Origin: Fibrobacter succinogenes
Lineage (GTDB): Bacteria; Fibrobacterota; Fibrobacteria; Fibrobacterales; Fibrobacteraceae
DNA: 64,000 nt
Direction: 5' to 3'
NCBI GenBank assembly: GCA_902762795.1
Contig: CACWPM010000008.1
Coordinates: 1 to 64,000 of the forward strand
The notes below the pieces were generated by a model that did no database searches, was not told the DNA's origin, and saw nothing but the letters and a program-made list of their open reading frames with translations. A program made the translations under genes and the position numbers. Positions 1 to 9,705 of the stretch are shown here, piece after piece (position 1 is the first letter of the stretch; every line of letters starts with the position of its first letter).

Positions 1-1115
<1,115 letters not shown>

Positions 1116-1181
1116 TTAACGGTTGTAAAGATAGTAAAGGGTGTTAGAAAAATGTGAAAAAGGAGTAAAAATCTTCAATTT

Positions 1182-1328
1182 CTTACATTTTTGTAAGTTA
1201 GTTTTTCGGCAGTTTTGTCAATTGTTTTTTTTCGCGAAAAAACGGGGGTCACCAAAGCAAAGACTTACATTTTTGTAAGTTTATACATTTTACCAATTTT
1301 AGTAAACAACATTTTACATTCATGTAAA
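1182..1328. promoter_or_regulatory. Three TTACA-N4-TGTAA palindromes upstream of gdhA
   Basis: Three perfect inverted repeats with the form TTACA-N4-TGTAA lie between the lipid operon and gdhA, at 1182-1197, 1263-1280 and 1313-1328. The first two read CTTACATTTTTGTAAG and the third TTTACATTCATGTAAA. They sit 106 to 252 bases upstream of the gdhA start. Repeated, identically built dyads ahead of a nitrogen-assimilation gene look like binding sites of a dimeric transcription factor. Which factor is unknown. The rest of 1077-1455 is AT-rich and shows no gene. Confidence 0.55.
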
Positions 1329-1381
1329 TATTTTTCGCGATACAAGACGGTGTCCCCTGCTCTACAGCCGAGTCGACCATG

Positions 1382-1407
1382 TAAAAACTCCCAGCTCAAA
1401 AGCCGGG
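1382..1407 (-). terminator. Rho-independent terminator of the lipid operon
   Basis: On the minus strand the sequence reads CCCGGCT, a 4-base loop, AGCTGGG and then a run of T. The 7-bp stem has one G-T pair. It lies about 50 bases beyond the patatin stop codon, so it closes the ACP-to-patatin transcript before gdhA. Confidence 0.7.
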
Positions 1408-1455
1408 AAAAATGTATTCCCGCCCCAAAATAACACGGGAAATCATTAAAGTCCA

Positions 1456-2304
1456 TTAAATTTCCATGAACGTCTTGAGGTCGTTCATGCGACGCTTGGC
1501 ATATTCGTAGCCCATGTTGTAGGTTTCATCAAGCTTGGTACGGTCGGTTTCAAAAAGATCGCAAACGGCGCGTTCCGGTCGGAATATCAAAAGGTTTCCC
1601 TTTTTCTCAAGTTTTTCCATATCCGCAAACATCTTTTCGTAGCGTTTGTAACGCAACATCAGCGCGCGGAAAAAGTCCGGATACTTGCGCTTGAACACAG
1701 GATTCAACACCATGCGGTACTTGCGGAAATCCGTGACGATTTCACCAGGATAATGCGTCGAAACGACAACCACCTTGTCGCAGCCTTTTTCAAATGCACG
1801 CTTGTAAGGAATCGGAGCGGTCACGCAGCCATCTGCATAGTGCTTGCCGTCAATTTCTGCAATCGGAAAAAGGAGCGGGAGAGCACTACTCGCATTCACG
1901 ATATCAAGTAAACGCTTTTCGCTCATATATTCCTGGAAAAATTCCGGTCGGCCCGTTTCGCAGCACGTGAGGCCAAATTCGCATTCTACCTCAGAACCGA
2001 AAAACAGGTGAAAATCGAACGGAATATCGCCATACGCAGCATTGTAATGGAGCGCATGGCATTCCTTCTGGATACCATCGAGAATGCGGTTGGCATGGTC
2101 CATCCCCTGTTGGATTTTTGTCGGCTGGATGATATGGCGGAAACGCCCGCGCTGGCGCGTGATAAAGTTCATCGCCGCATGGCATCCGGCACTCACGCCC
2201 GAAAAATACGAGAAGTAGATACCCTCGTCCATCCAGGCATCCAGAACGCCCGCCGAAAAAATGGTCTGACGCGACCCACCCTCTAGAGCCAAGCCTATCT
2301 TCAC
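1456..2304 (-). CDS. Patatin-like phospholipase
   Basis: A 282-residue patatin-family acyl hydrolase. The protein begins with the oxyanion-hole segment LALEGGSRQ, then has the nucleophile elbow GVSAG near residue 39 and the catalytic aspartate in a YADGC segment near residue 157. This gives the Ser-Asp dyad of the family. No signal peptide is seen, so it is probably cytosolic or on the inner face of the membrane. The ATG overlaps the stop of the upstream acyltransferase as ATGA, so the two are translationally coupled. As last gene of a fatty-acyl cluster it may release or remodel acyl chains made by the cluster; that role is inference. Confidence 0.85.
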   Translation of the reverse strand: MKIGLALEGGSRQTIFSAGVLDAWMDEGIYFSYFSGVSAGCHAAMNFITRQRGRFRHIIQPTKIQQGMDHANRILDGIQKECHALHYNAAYGDIPFDFHLFFGSEVECEFGLTCCETGRPEFFQEYMSEKRLLDIVNASSALPLLFPIAEIDGKHYADGCVTAPIPYKRAFEKGCDKVVVVSTHYPGEIVTDFRKYRMVLNPVFKRKYPDFFRALMLRYKRYEKMFADMEKLEKKGNLLIFRPERAVCDLFETDRTKLDETYNMGYEYAKRRMNDLKTFMEI

Positions 2305-3002
2305 GACTTGCTCTCCTCGGGAATTATTTCCTCAGGAGTTTCAGCAGCGACAGGAAGGATTGCCCCCATCTGCCCCAAAGCTTGTTGCTTCAAGTTCCAA
2401 ACCTTCTGACGGAAATATTCACTTTTTTCGGTGAGGTATTCCGACGACGAAACGCCCTTCACCCGCTCAATTTTTTCCTTGCCGCTAACGCAAAGAACAG
2501 GGCGATGTCCGCGTTTGTTGTAAATGCCGTCAATACCGATCGATACAACCGGAAGCCCCGTGCTGCGAGCGAGCATGGCAAAACCCGACTTGAACTCGTT
2601 CAAGAGTCCGTCTTCACGGCATTTGCCTTCGGGGAAAATGATAATGGAATAGCCGTTTGCAATATTTTTCTTGGTCACCGAGAGCCAGGACGCATCGAGC
2701 GGGTTATAGCGATTTATAGGAATCGCATTAAAACGCTTCAAGAGCCAATGGAACTTGGGCATTTCATACCAATCTTTCGCGACCAGAATATTGCGTTTGC
2801 TCTTGATAAGAGCGAGCAGCATGAGCGGGTCAAATGTCGTCGTATGGTTTGCGATAACGATGCACGGTTCATCGAACCTCAGACTTTGAACAGAAGCATC
2901 GTTAAAAACAATTTTCGGACGCACAAGGAACGCCACTTTAAAGCGGACGATATACTCGACCACCTTTACCGCGAGCATAATGAACGGTTCAAAAATGATC
3001 AA
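2301..3002 (-). CDS. 1-acyl-glycerol-3-phosphate acyltransferase family (PlsC-like)
   Basis: A 233-residue lysophospholipid acyltransferase. It has the catalytic NHTTTFD box (HX4D) near residue 52 and the FPEGK phosphate-binding box near residue 120. An N-terminal hydrophobic stretch suggests membrane attachment. It starts 2 bases after the fabZ stop and overlaps the patatin start by 4 bases, so it belongs to the same transcript. Members of this family move an acyl chain from ACP or CoA to a glycerol or other lipid hydroxyl. In this cluster it is the likely step that places the dedicated acyl product on a lipid. The acceptor cannot be read from sequence. Confidence 0.9.
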   Translation of the reverse strand: MIIFEPFIMLAVKVVEYIVRFKVAFLVRPKIVFNDASVQSLRFDEPCIVIANHTTTFDPLMLLALIKSKRNILVAKDWYEMPKFHWLLKRFNAIPINRYNPLDASWLSVTKKNIANGYSIIIFPEGKCREDGLLNEFKSGFAMLARSTGLPVVSIGIDGIYNKRGHRPVLCVSGKEKIERVKGVSSSEYLTEKSEYFRQKVWNLKQQALGQMGAILPVAAETPEEIIPEESKS

Positions 3003-3004
3003 TT

Positions 3005-3448
3005 CTACTTACCCAGGGATTCCTTAGGAATGGACGTAAACGTAAGCGAGCCCTTAGCATGGACATTGCCATTCACCTTGACAATGCAGTCAAAACCGAC
3101 GATGACTCCACCGCCCTTCGTCTTGTTGACGGAAATTTCGAGCTGGTCGCCCGGAATTACAGGCTTCACGAATTTGAAACCGTCAATTTTGAGGAGAACG
3201 TACAAATTTTTTTCAAGATCTTCAGCCGGCTTCTCGATTACAAGCGAGCAAAGCTGTGCGCAGGCTTCGCAAATGAGGACGCCCGGCATAATCGGTGTGC
3301 CCGGAAAGTGGCCCATGAAGTACGGTTCGTTCACGGAAACATTCTTGATGCCCGTTGCAGATTCGTTCGGGACGAGTTCCGTGACCTTTTCGATCATCTG
3401 GAACGGCGGACGTTGGGCAATTTTTTCGCTGATCTGGTAAATATTCAT
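3005..3448 (-). CDS. fabZ: 3-hydroxyacyl-ACP dehydratase (FabZ/hotdog family)
   Basis: A 147-residue hotdog-fold dehydratase that removes water from 3-hydroxyacyl-ACP. The catalytic helix region is clear: YFMGHFPGTPIMPGVL followed by an EACAQ segment with the conserved Glu. The usual HRxPFLLID opening is altered to QRPPFQMIEK, so the His of that outer motif is replaced while the active-site His in GHFPG remains. The ATG at 3448 overlaps the FabG stop as TGATG; a GTG one codon earlier is also possible. It acts with FabG and the ketosynthase fusion encoded just upstream. Confidence 0.9.
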   Translation of the reverse strand: MNIYQISEKIAQRPPFQMIEKVTELVPNESATGIKNVSVNEPYFMGHFPGTPIMPGVLICEACAQLCSLVIEKPAEDLEKNLYVLLKIDGFKFVKPVIPGDQLEISVNKTKGGGVIVGFDCIVKVNGNVHAKGSLTFTSIPKESLGK

Positions 3449-4179
3449 CACAGGGAAAGACCTCCATCCATCACGAACACTTGACCGGTCACGTAGGCAA
3501 ACTGGTCAGAGACAATGGCGGAAACGAGATTAGCGACTTCATCAGGAGTACCGAAGCGCTTGAGCGGAATTTTTTCCACATAGCCATTGCGGGTTTCTTC
3601 CGGAATAGCTTCAATCATTTCCGTTGCGATAAAGCCCGGAGCGACAGCATTTACGCGAATACCGTAGCCACCAAGTTCTTTTGCCAGCGTCTGCGTGAGG
3701 GAATTCACGGCGCCCTTTGTTGCGCTATAGACAGCCTGGCCGGCGAGAGCGAACTTGGAAGAAACCGAAGACATGTTGACGATAACACCGGACTTTTGCT
3801 TGAACATCTTGACCGCGACTTGCTGAGCGCAGTAGAAGTAGCCCTTAACATTCAAGTCCATGCACTTGTCGAGCGTATCCGGATTCATCATGAGAAGGTA
3901 TTCGTCACGGACGATACCGGCATTGTTCACAAGAACATCTATACGGCCATAGGCCTTGAAAACATCGCGGACCATCTGTTTGACTTCGGCAAGCACCGCG
4001 ACGTTCGCCTTATAGACCATGCCGTCGCCACCTTCGGCCTTGATTTGGTCAAGCGTTTTGAGTGCAGCTTCATCAGAGCTGGAGTAGTTTACGACGACCG
4101 TGTAGCCGTCACGAGCAAGGCGCAAGGCACAAGCCTTGCCAATCCCCTTAGAAGAACCAGTAACGATTGCAACTTTCAT
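3448..4179 (-). CDS. fabG: 3-oxoacyl-ACP reductase FabG
   Basis: A 243-residue short-chain dehydrogenase/reductase. It has the TGSSKGIGKA nucleotide site at residues 7-16, NNAG near residue 86, a catalytic Ser in NMSSVSS and the YSATKGA Tyr-Lys pair near residue 150. The C-terminal VTGQVFVMDGG is typical of FabG. It reduces 3-oxoacyl-ACP using NADPH. A clear AAGGAG ribosome site precedes the ATG. The gene sits directly downstream of the ketosynthase fusion and overlaps fabZ, giving a complete elongation set apart from the enoyl reductase, which is not in this window. Confidence 0.95.
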   Translation of the reverse strand: MKVAIVTGSSKGIGKACALRLARDGYTVVVNYSSSDEAALKTLDQIKAEGGDGMVYKANVAVLAEVKQMVRDVFKAYGRIDVLVNNAGIVRDEYLLMMNPDTLDKCMDLNVKGYFYCAQQVAVKMFKQKSGVIVNMSSVSSKFALAGQAVYSATKGAVNSLTQTLAKELGGYGIRVNAVAPGFIATEMIEAIPEETRNGYVEKIPLKRFGTPDEVANLVSAIVSDQFAYVTGQVFVMDGGLSL

Positions 4180-4199
4180 TATAAATTCTCCTTGATAAA

Positions 4200-6596
4200 T
4201 TATTTTCCAAGAACCACAGCGCTATAGGAACCGCCTGTAGCAAAGGAAGTGACCAAAATTTTCTTAAAGCCAGCTGCAGAGACCTTCTTCTTGGAAACGC
4301 TACCGTCATTTGCTATAAAGTAAGCGTTTTCTTCGGCAAGTTCACCACCAAGCATGAGAGCGGCTTCGGCAGCGGCAAGCGTTGCGGATGCGGCACGCCC
4401 CTCGCCCACGCGTTCCTTCACCTGGAAAAGCGGGAGGGTAACAAGTTTGTCGCCAAATACGCGTGCATATGCGGCCTTTTCGATATCGTCAAGTTTCTTG
4501 AGGCCATTGGCAAAACCACAGACAGCATCAATTTCGTTTGCTGAAATCCCAGCATCCTTGAGAGCTTCGTTAATAGCGATGTCGAGAGCTTCGCCAGAAC
4601 CGGAGATGTGGCCGAACTTCACGTTCTTGCGGCCATTACCGTAACCGAGAGCATAACAATAAACCCTTGCGTCACGGGACTTCGCATAATCCTCAGTCTC
4701 CAGCATAACGGAAACGGAGCCATCGCCCACCACAAAGCCGTTAGAGTTCGAATAAGGTTCCACGACCTTATCTGCAGCAACATTCAACTTCTGGCAGAGT
4801 TCCGTGATGATCGGCAGGTTTTCGTCCGTGCCCGTAGCCATCATGACCTGTTCCTGACCATCGTGGATGACGTTCATAGAATAGCCGATGCTGTCGAGAC
4901 CGGAGAGCGGCCCCGTCGTGATGGTGACGCCGTAGCCCTTGATTCCGGAGAGGATCGAGAGATAGCCACCGGCGGCATTATAAACGGTATGGGGGAACTT
5001 GAAAGCACTGCCGCCAGCATTACCCGCTTCAGCAATGAGTTCCTCGAAATCGTAAGTGGCACCAAGACCACCTTCACTGGTACCCACGATGATACCGATC
5101 TGCTTGGCATTTTCTTCGGTGACTGTCAAATTCGCATCTTTGAGGGCACGCATACCGGACACAGTCTGGAGCTGACCCAGATTGTCAAGCTTGCGGTAGA
5201 ACGCCATCTTGATGCCTAATTCCTTGTAGTCATCATTAGAAACAGTCGAACAGATAGAAGCGGTTTCAGGAAGTTTGTTGTTCTTGACAGATTCAAGATA
5301 AACTTCTTTGCTGTTGCCGATAGGACTTACGATGCCGATACCGGTGACAGCGATTTTCTTGTCCTTCGCAACCTGGCTCTGCACATCGCCCGGCTTCTTG
5401 CTGAACACGATGCTGGCGTTCGTACCACCGAAAGCGACGTTGTTGCTCATGACGCATTCAAGTTCCTTCCCGCGCGGAGCGTTCTGCACGTAGTCCATCG
5501 AACCGACCTTGGCCTTGATGGCCTCGGAATCCTCGGCTGTGTAATGGAGCGTCGGGAGAACGGTGTTCGTCGTAAGGGCTTTGATGCTAAACACGGCCTC
5601 GATCGCACCGGCTGCGCCGAGACAGTGACCGGTCATCACCTTGGTCGAACTAACACTCAAGGTCGGATTTTCTTCACCAAAGAACTTGAGGAACGCATTG
5701 ATTTCAGCATTGTCGTTCTTGCCCGTACCCGTACCGTGTGCGTTCAAGTAACCGATGTCCGATTTCTTGATGCCGGAGTTCTTGACGGCACGGTCCATCG
5801 CTTCGAGAAGGCAAACACCATCTTCGCGAGGAGCGGTGATGTGGTGCGCATCGCTTGTGACTCCAGCACCGAGCACTTCACAATAACGCTTCGCGTTACG
5901 CTTTTCGGCATGTTCCAAGGATTCGACAATCACGATGCCGGCGCCTTCACCGAGGGTGATGCCGTTGCAGTGGTTAAACGGAGAGCATCCATTTTCGTCC
6001 AATGCGTGAAGCGAAAGGAAGCCTGAATACGGGACAGAAGCAAAAGAGTCGGAGCCACCGGCAATCACGACATCGGCCTTGCCCGCGCGGATAAGGTCGC
6101 AAGCAAGGGCAATGGAAATCGTACCGGCAGCGCAAGCGTTACCCACGTTCGTGACAATGCCTCCAGCATGGCAGGATTCCGCCACCTGGGATGCGATTGC
6201 AGCGATAGGCATTTTCGGAATTTCATTGGCATCTTTACCGCCACGATGGTATTTCTCAATGCTGAGAACTCCACCCACGCAACTACCGATAATGACGCTT
6301 ACACGACTGCTATCGGCAAAGTCACCAAGACCAGCATCGTTCAGGGCTTCTTTCATAGCCTTGATGCAGAGCTTGGAGGCGCGGTCCTTTTCGTCCGGGC
6401 ATTCAATATCGTCCAGCGTATCACAGTTCACTTCGGCAGCGAGGTCTGCATAGCAGTTCTTGGTATCGAGAGAAGTGGTCTTGTGAATACCGGAGACGGA
6501 ATTCAGGGCGTTTTTCCAGGTTTCTTCAACATTGTTGCCTACAGCGCAGATGACGCCAAGGCCAGAAACAACACAACGACGATTATTAGATGTCAT
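4200..6596 (-). CDS. Fused ketosynthase and chain-length-factor-like protein
   Basis: A 798-residue fusion of two beta-ketoacyl-ACP synthase folds. The first half (about 1-400) looks catalytic: a Cys nucleophile in GNACAAGT, His in NAHGTGTGKND and His in MTGHCLGAAGA. The second half (about 410-798) keeps the fold but has lost all three: the Cys position reads TTGPLSG, the first His region reads CGFANGLKK and the second reads VKERVGEGRA. This is the pattern of a chain length factor, as in type II polyketide and aryl-polyene systems, where the two are usually separate genes. An in-frame TTG lies five codons upstream, but the ATG starts the usual RRCVVSGLG opening. The neighbours ACP, FabG, FabZ and acyltransferase suggest a dedicated acyl or polyene product. 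Confidence 0.88.
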   Translation of the reverse strand: MTSNNRRCVVSGLGVICAVGNNVEETWKNALNSVSGIHKTTSLDTKNCYADLAAEVNCDTLDDIECPDEKDRASKLCIKAMKEALNDAGLGDFADSSRVSVIIGSCVGGVLSIEKYHRGGKDANEIPKMPIAAIASQVAESCHAGGIVTNVGNACAAGTISIALACDLIRAGKADVVIAGGSDSFASVPYSGFLSLHALDENGCSPFNHCNGITLGEGAGIVIVESLEHAEKRNAKRYCEVLGAGVTSDAHHITAPREDGVCLLEAMDRAVKNSGIKKSDIGYLNAHGTGTGKNDNAEINAFLKFFGEENPTLSVSSTKVMTGHCLGAAGAIEAVFSIKALTTNTVLPTLHYTAEDSEAIKAKVGSMDYVQNAPRGKELECVMSNNVAFGGTNASIVFSKKPGDVQSQVAKDKKIAVTGIGIVSPIGNSKEVYLESVKNNKLPETASICSTVSNDDYKELGIKMAFYRKLDNLGQLQTVSGMRALKDANLTVTEENAKQIGIIVGTSEGGLGATYDFEELIAEAGNAGGSAFKFPHTVYNAAGGYLSILSGIKGYGVTITTGPLSGLDSIGYSMNVIHDGQEQVMMATGTDENLPIITELCQKLNVAADKVVEPYSNSNGFVVGDGSVSVMLETEDYAKSRDARVYCYALGYGNGRKNVKFGHISGSGEALDIAINEALKDAGISANEIDAVCGFANGLKKLDDIEKAAYARVFGDKLVTLPLFQVKERVGEGRAASATLAAAEAALMLGGELAEENAYFIANDGSVSKKKVSAAGFKKILVTSFATGGSYSAVVLGK

Positions 6597-6633
6597 AAAA
6601 ATTCCAAACAATACTCAAATAAAAAGGCTTTAA

Positions 6634-6879
6634 TTAAGCCTTGTTCTTTTCAATAAAGGCGGCGATGGTATCGATGCTCTGGAAGTTTTCCTTAGCAACG
6701 CCAGTCATGGAAACGCCAAAGTTGTCATCGACGAAGGAAATGATTTCAAGGGAGTCCACGGAGTCAAGACCGATTTCTTCGCCAAAAAGCGGAGTATCGT
6801 AGTTCAGGACATCGCCATCTACGCCGAGATCGGACATAAAGAATGCCTTGAGTTTGCTCTTGATTTCTTCGTTAGCCAT
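6634..6879 (-). CDS. Acyl carrier protein
   Basis: An 81-residue acidic carrier protein. The phosphopantetheine attachment Ser is in GLDSVDSLE near residue 40, and the four-helix layout and length fit the family. It is the first gene of the minus-strand lipid operon, 37 bases ahead of the ketosynthase fusion, so it is probably the dedicated carrier for that enzyme set rather than necessarily the main ACP of the cell. Its start lies about 240 bases from the divergent fabD, so the shared intergenic region holds both promoters. Confidence 0.93.
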   Translation of the reverse strand: MANEEIKSKLKAFFMSDLGVDGDVLNYDTPLFGEEIGLDSVDSLEIISFVDDNFGVSMTGVAKENFQSIDTIAAFIEKNKA

Positions 6880-7121
6880 ATTATTGTATCCTCTTTTGAT
6901 AAAATTTTAGCACAAAGATAGAAAAATATTCTTTCGTAAATTGCAGTTTTCACAAAAATCGTACAAAATGCAAATATTGGAGATGAGCGGTAAAGTCCCC
7001 ATACACCTATATTAAATATCCTTCGGAGATAGAGTTCCGTATTGTAAACTTTTTCAAAATGAAAGCATTCCAACACACAAAAATATCATTTAGAGAAACA
7101 TTATTTACTAAATTTCCGCTC

Positions 7122-7970
7122 ATGATTTCATACGTATTTCCCGGTCAGGGTTCTCAGTTCCCAGGAATGGGCAAAGATTTATTCGATACGAACGCCGATG
7201 TAAAGTCGATGTTCCTCAAGGCAAACGAAATTCTCGGCTTTGACATTACTGACGTAATGTTCAACGGCACCGCAGAAGACCTCAAGCAGACGAAAGTCAC
7301 GCAGCCGGCTGTGTTCCTGCTTTCTGTAGCTATGGCAAAGGTCCAAGGTGGTAAGCCGGACATGGCCGCTGGGCACTCGCTCGGCGAATTTTCAGCACTT
7401 ACCGCTACGGGCGCCATCACTTTTGAAGCAGGCCTCAAGCTCGTTGCAAAGCGCGCTGAAGCCATGCAGAAGGCTTGCGAACTCCGCCCGGGTACGATGG
7501 CCGCTGTTCTCGGCGGTTCCGATGAACTCGTTGAAGAAGCTTGCGCACAAGTCAAAGACGCAGCAGTGGTTCCGGCAAACTTCAACAGCCCGGGACAGGT
7601 CGTGATTTCTGGCGAAAAGGCCGGCATTGACGAAGTTGCCGCTTATCTCACCGGAAAAGTAAAGCGCGTCGTTCCGCTGCAAGTCGGTGGAGCATTCCAC
7701 TCCCCGCTCATGGAAAGCGCCCGTGCAGAACTCGCCAAGGCTATCGAAGAAACTGAATTTTCGACTCCGGTCTGCCCGGTCTACCAGAACGTAGATGCCA
7801 AGCCGCACACGGATCCAAGCGAAATTAAGGCAAACCTTCTCACTCAGCTCACCTCCCCCGTCCGTTGGACACAGACGGTCAAGAACATGATTGCAGATGG
7901 CGCCACAGAATTTAAAGAACTTGGCCCCGGCGAAGTTCTCACCAACCTTATCAAGCGCATTCAGAAGTAA
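7122..7970 (+). CDS. fabD: Malonyl-CoA:ACP acyltransferase
   Basis: A 282-residue malonyl transferase that loads malonyl units onto ACP. It starts with the standard YVFPGQGSQFPGMG segment, has the nucleophile in GHSLGEFSAL near residue 87 and the catalytic His in GAFHSPLM near residue 195. An upstream in-frame ATG at 7059 would add 21 residues not seen in the family, so the ATG at 7122 is preferred although no strong ribosome site precedes either. It is divergent from the ACP/ketosynthase operon and followed after 21 bases by an acyl-CoA carboxylase gene, linking precursor supply to loading. Confidence 0.95.
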   Translation: MISYVFPGQGSQFPGMGKDLFDTNADVKSMFLKANEILGFDITDVMFNGTAEDLKQTKVTQPAVFLLSVAMAKVQGGKPDMAAGHSLGEFSALTATGAITFEAGLKLVAKRAEAMQKACELRPGTMAAVLGGSDELVEEACAQVKDAAVVPANFNSPGQVVISGEKAGIDEVAAYLTGKVKRVVPLQVGGAFHSPLMESARAELAKAIEETEFSTPVCPVYQNVDAKPHTDPSEIKANLLTQLTSPVRWTQTVKNMIADGATEFKELGPGEVLTNLIKRIQK

Positions 7971-7991
7971 TCGCAAACACACAGGAATACT

Positions 7992-9533
7992 ATGTGGGAT
8001 AAATCGTATTTAGAAAAGTTGAGCGAACGCAATGCCAAGGCCCAGGCCGGTGGCGGCGCCGCTCGTGTAGAAAAGCAGCATTCCCAGGGCAAGCTCACCG
8101 CTCGCGAACGTCTCGAAATCCTTTTTGACAAGGGCACGTTCAAGGAAATCGGTGCCATGCGCCTCTCCCAGAGCATCGAGCTCCCGGAATCCAAGCGCAT
8201 TTACGGTGACGGTGTCGTGACGGGTTACGGCAAAATCAATGGTCGCCCGGTTTACGCTTGCTCCCAGGACTTCACGGTGAGCGGCGGTTCTCTCGGTTCC
8301 GCACACGCAAAGAAGATTTGCCACGTGATGGACCTCGCCCTTGATTCCATGGTGCCGTTCATCAGTATCAACGATGGCGGTGGCGCACGTATCGAAGAAG
8401 GCGTGAGCTCCCTCGACGGTTACAGTGGCATTTTTGCCCGTAACACTTGGGCAAGCGGCGTGATTCCGCAGATTTCCGTGATTCTCGGACCGTGCGCCGG
8501 TGGTGCATGCTACTCCCCGGCTATTACAGACTTTATCTTCATGACCGAAAAGACGAGCCAGATGTTCATCACGGGCCCGGCAGTCGTGAAGGCTGTGACT
8601 GCTGAAGTCGTGACCCCGGACCAACTTGGTGGCGCAGGCGTTCATTCTTCCAAGTCCGGTGTCGCACACTTCGTGTACAAGGACGACAAGGAATGCCTCG
8701 AAGGCGTGCGTAACCTGCTCAAGTATCTCCCGCAGAGCAACGTCGACAAGTCCGTCGCTCAGGCCGGTACGATCGTAGACAAGTCCGCCGACATCGAAGA
8801 AATCATTCCGGACAACTTCAAGCGCGCTTACGATGTTCGTGACGTGCTCAACTGCTTTGCCGACAAGGATTCCTTCCTCGAAATCCAGCCGGAATTTGCA
8901 AAGAACGTCGTCATCGGCTTTATCCGCCTCGACGGTAACGTGATTGGCGTTGTCGCGAACCAGCCGAAGTACCTCGCCGGTTCTTTGGACGTGGATGCTA
9001 GCGACAAGGCTGCACGCTTTGTCCGCTTCTGCGACAGCTTCAACATTCCTATCCTTACGCTCGAAGACGTTCCGGGTTACATGCCGGGCACGAAGCAGGA
9101 ACACAACGGTATTATCCGCCACGGCGCAAAGCTCCTCTTTGCTTACGCCGAAGCAACAGTGCCGCGCGTGACGCTCATTTTGCGCAAGGCTTACGGTGGC
9201 GCATACATCGCCATGAACAGCAAGAACCTCGGTGCAGACTGCGTGTTCGCTCTCCCGATTGCTCAGATTGCTGTGATGGGTGCTGAAGGCGCTGTCGACA
9301 TTCTCCGCAGAAAGGAAATCGCCGCATCCGCTGAACCGGCCAAGCTCCGCGAACAGTACATCGCTCAGTACGAAGAAAAGTACTTGAACCCCTACATCGC
9401 CGCCGGTAACGGATTCATCGACGAAGTCATTGAACCGAAGAGCGTCCGCGACCGCCTTGTTTCCGCGTTCGAAAACTTGAAGAACAAGAAGAAAGCAATC
9501 CTCTGGAAGAAGCACGGAAACATTCCGCTGTAA
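7992..9533 (+). CDS. Acyl-CoA carboxylase carboxyltransferase subunit (PccB/AccD5-like)
   Basis: A 513-residue crotonase-fold carboxyltransferase of the propionyl-/acetyl-CoA carboxylase beta family and close to methylmalonyl-CoA decarboxylase/transcarboxylase subunits. It shows the N-terminal KLTARERLEILFDKGTF segment, the oxyanion motif NDGGGARIEEGV, GPCAGGACYSPA and, in the C-terminal half, PGYMPGTKQEHNGIIRHGAK and RKAYGGAY. It moves carboxyl from biotin to acyl-CoA. No biotin carboxylase or biotin carrier is in the window. Whether the substrate is acetyl- or propionyl-CoA is not decided by what can be seen. Position behind fabD suggests supply of malonyl or methylmalonyl units. Confidence 0.9.
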   Translation: MWDKSYLEKLSERNAKAQAGGGAARVEKQHSQGKLTARERLEILFDKGTFKEIGAMRLSQSIELPESKRIYGDGVVTGYGKINGRPVYACSQDFTVSGGSLGSAHAKKICHVMDLALDSMVPFISINDGGGARIEEGVSSLDGYSGIFARNTWASGVIPQISVILGPCAGGACYSPAITDFIFMTEKTSQMFITGPAVVKAVTAEVVTPDQLGGAGVHSSKSGVAHFVYKDDKECLEGVRNLLKYLPQSNVDKSVAQAGTIVDKSADIEEIIPDNFKRAYDVRDVLNCFADKDSFLEIQPEFAKNVVIGFIRLDGNVIGVVANQPKYLAGSLDVDASDKAARFVRFCDSFNIPILTLEDVPGYMPGTKQEHNGIIRHGAKLLFAYAEATVPRVTLILRKAYGGAYIAMNSKNLGADCVFALPIAQIAVMGAEGAVDILRRKEIAASAEPAKLREQYIAQYEEKYLNPYIAAGNGFIDEVIEPKSVRDRLVSAFENLKNKKKAILWKKHGNIPL

Positions 9534-9615
9534 TTTAGACGAGAGACGAAAGACTAGAGACGAGAGAATCGTCAATAGTCATTGGCCAATGCTAAAAGCT
9601 GTCAGAAATGAAAAA

Positions 9616-9648
9616 GTCCCGGTTCCGGCGCGGAATCGGGATGTTTTT
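9616..9648 (+). terminator. Rho-independent terminator after the carboxylase gene
   Basis: An 11-bp stem, TCCCGGTTCCG paired with CGGAATCGGGA (one G-T pair) around a 3-base loop, is followed by TGTTTTT. It lies about 80 bases after the carboxylase stop. Between the stop and the stem is a short GACGAGAGACGAAAGA-type repeat that also occurs near 43650. Confidence 0.85.
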
Positions 9649-9705
9649 ATAAGATAAGGTCGCAAAAGGACTAAAAAAGAGCAATTACGGGTATCCCCAA
9701 GTGCT

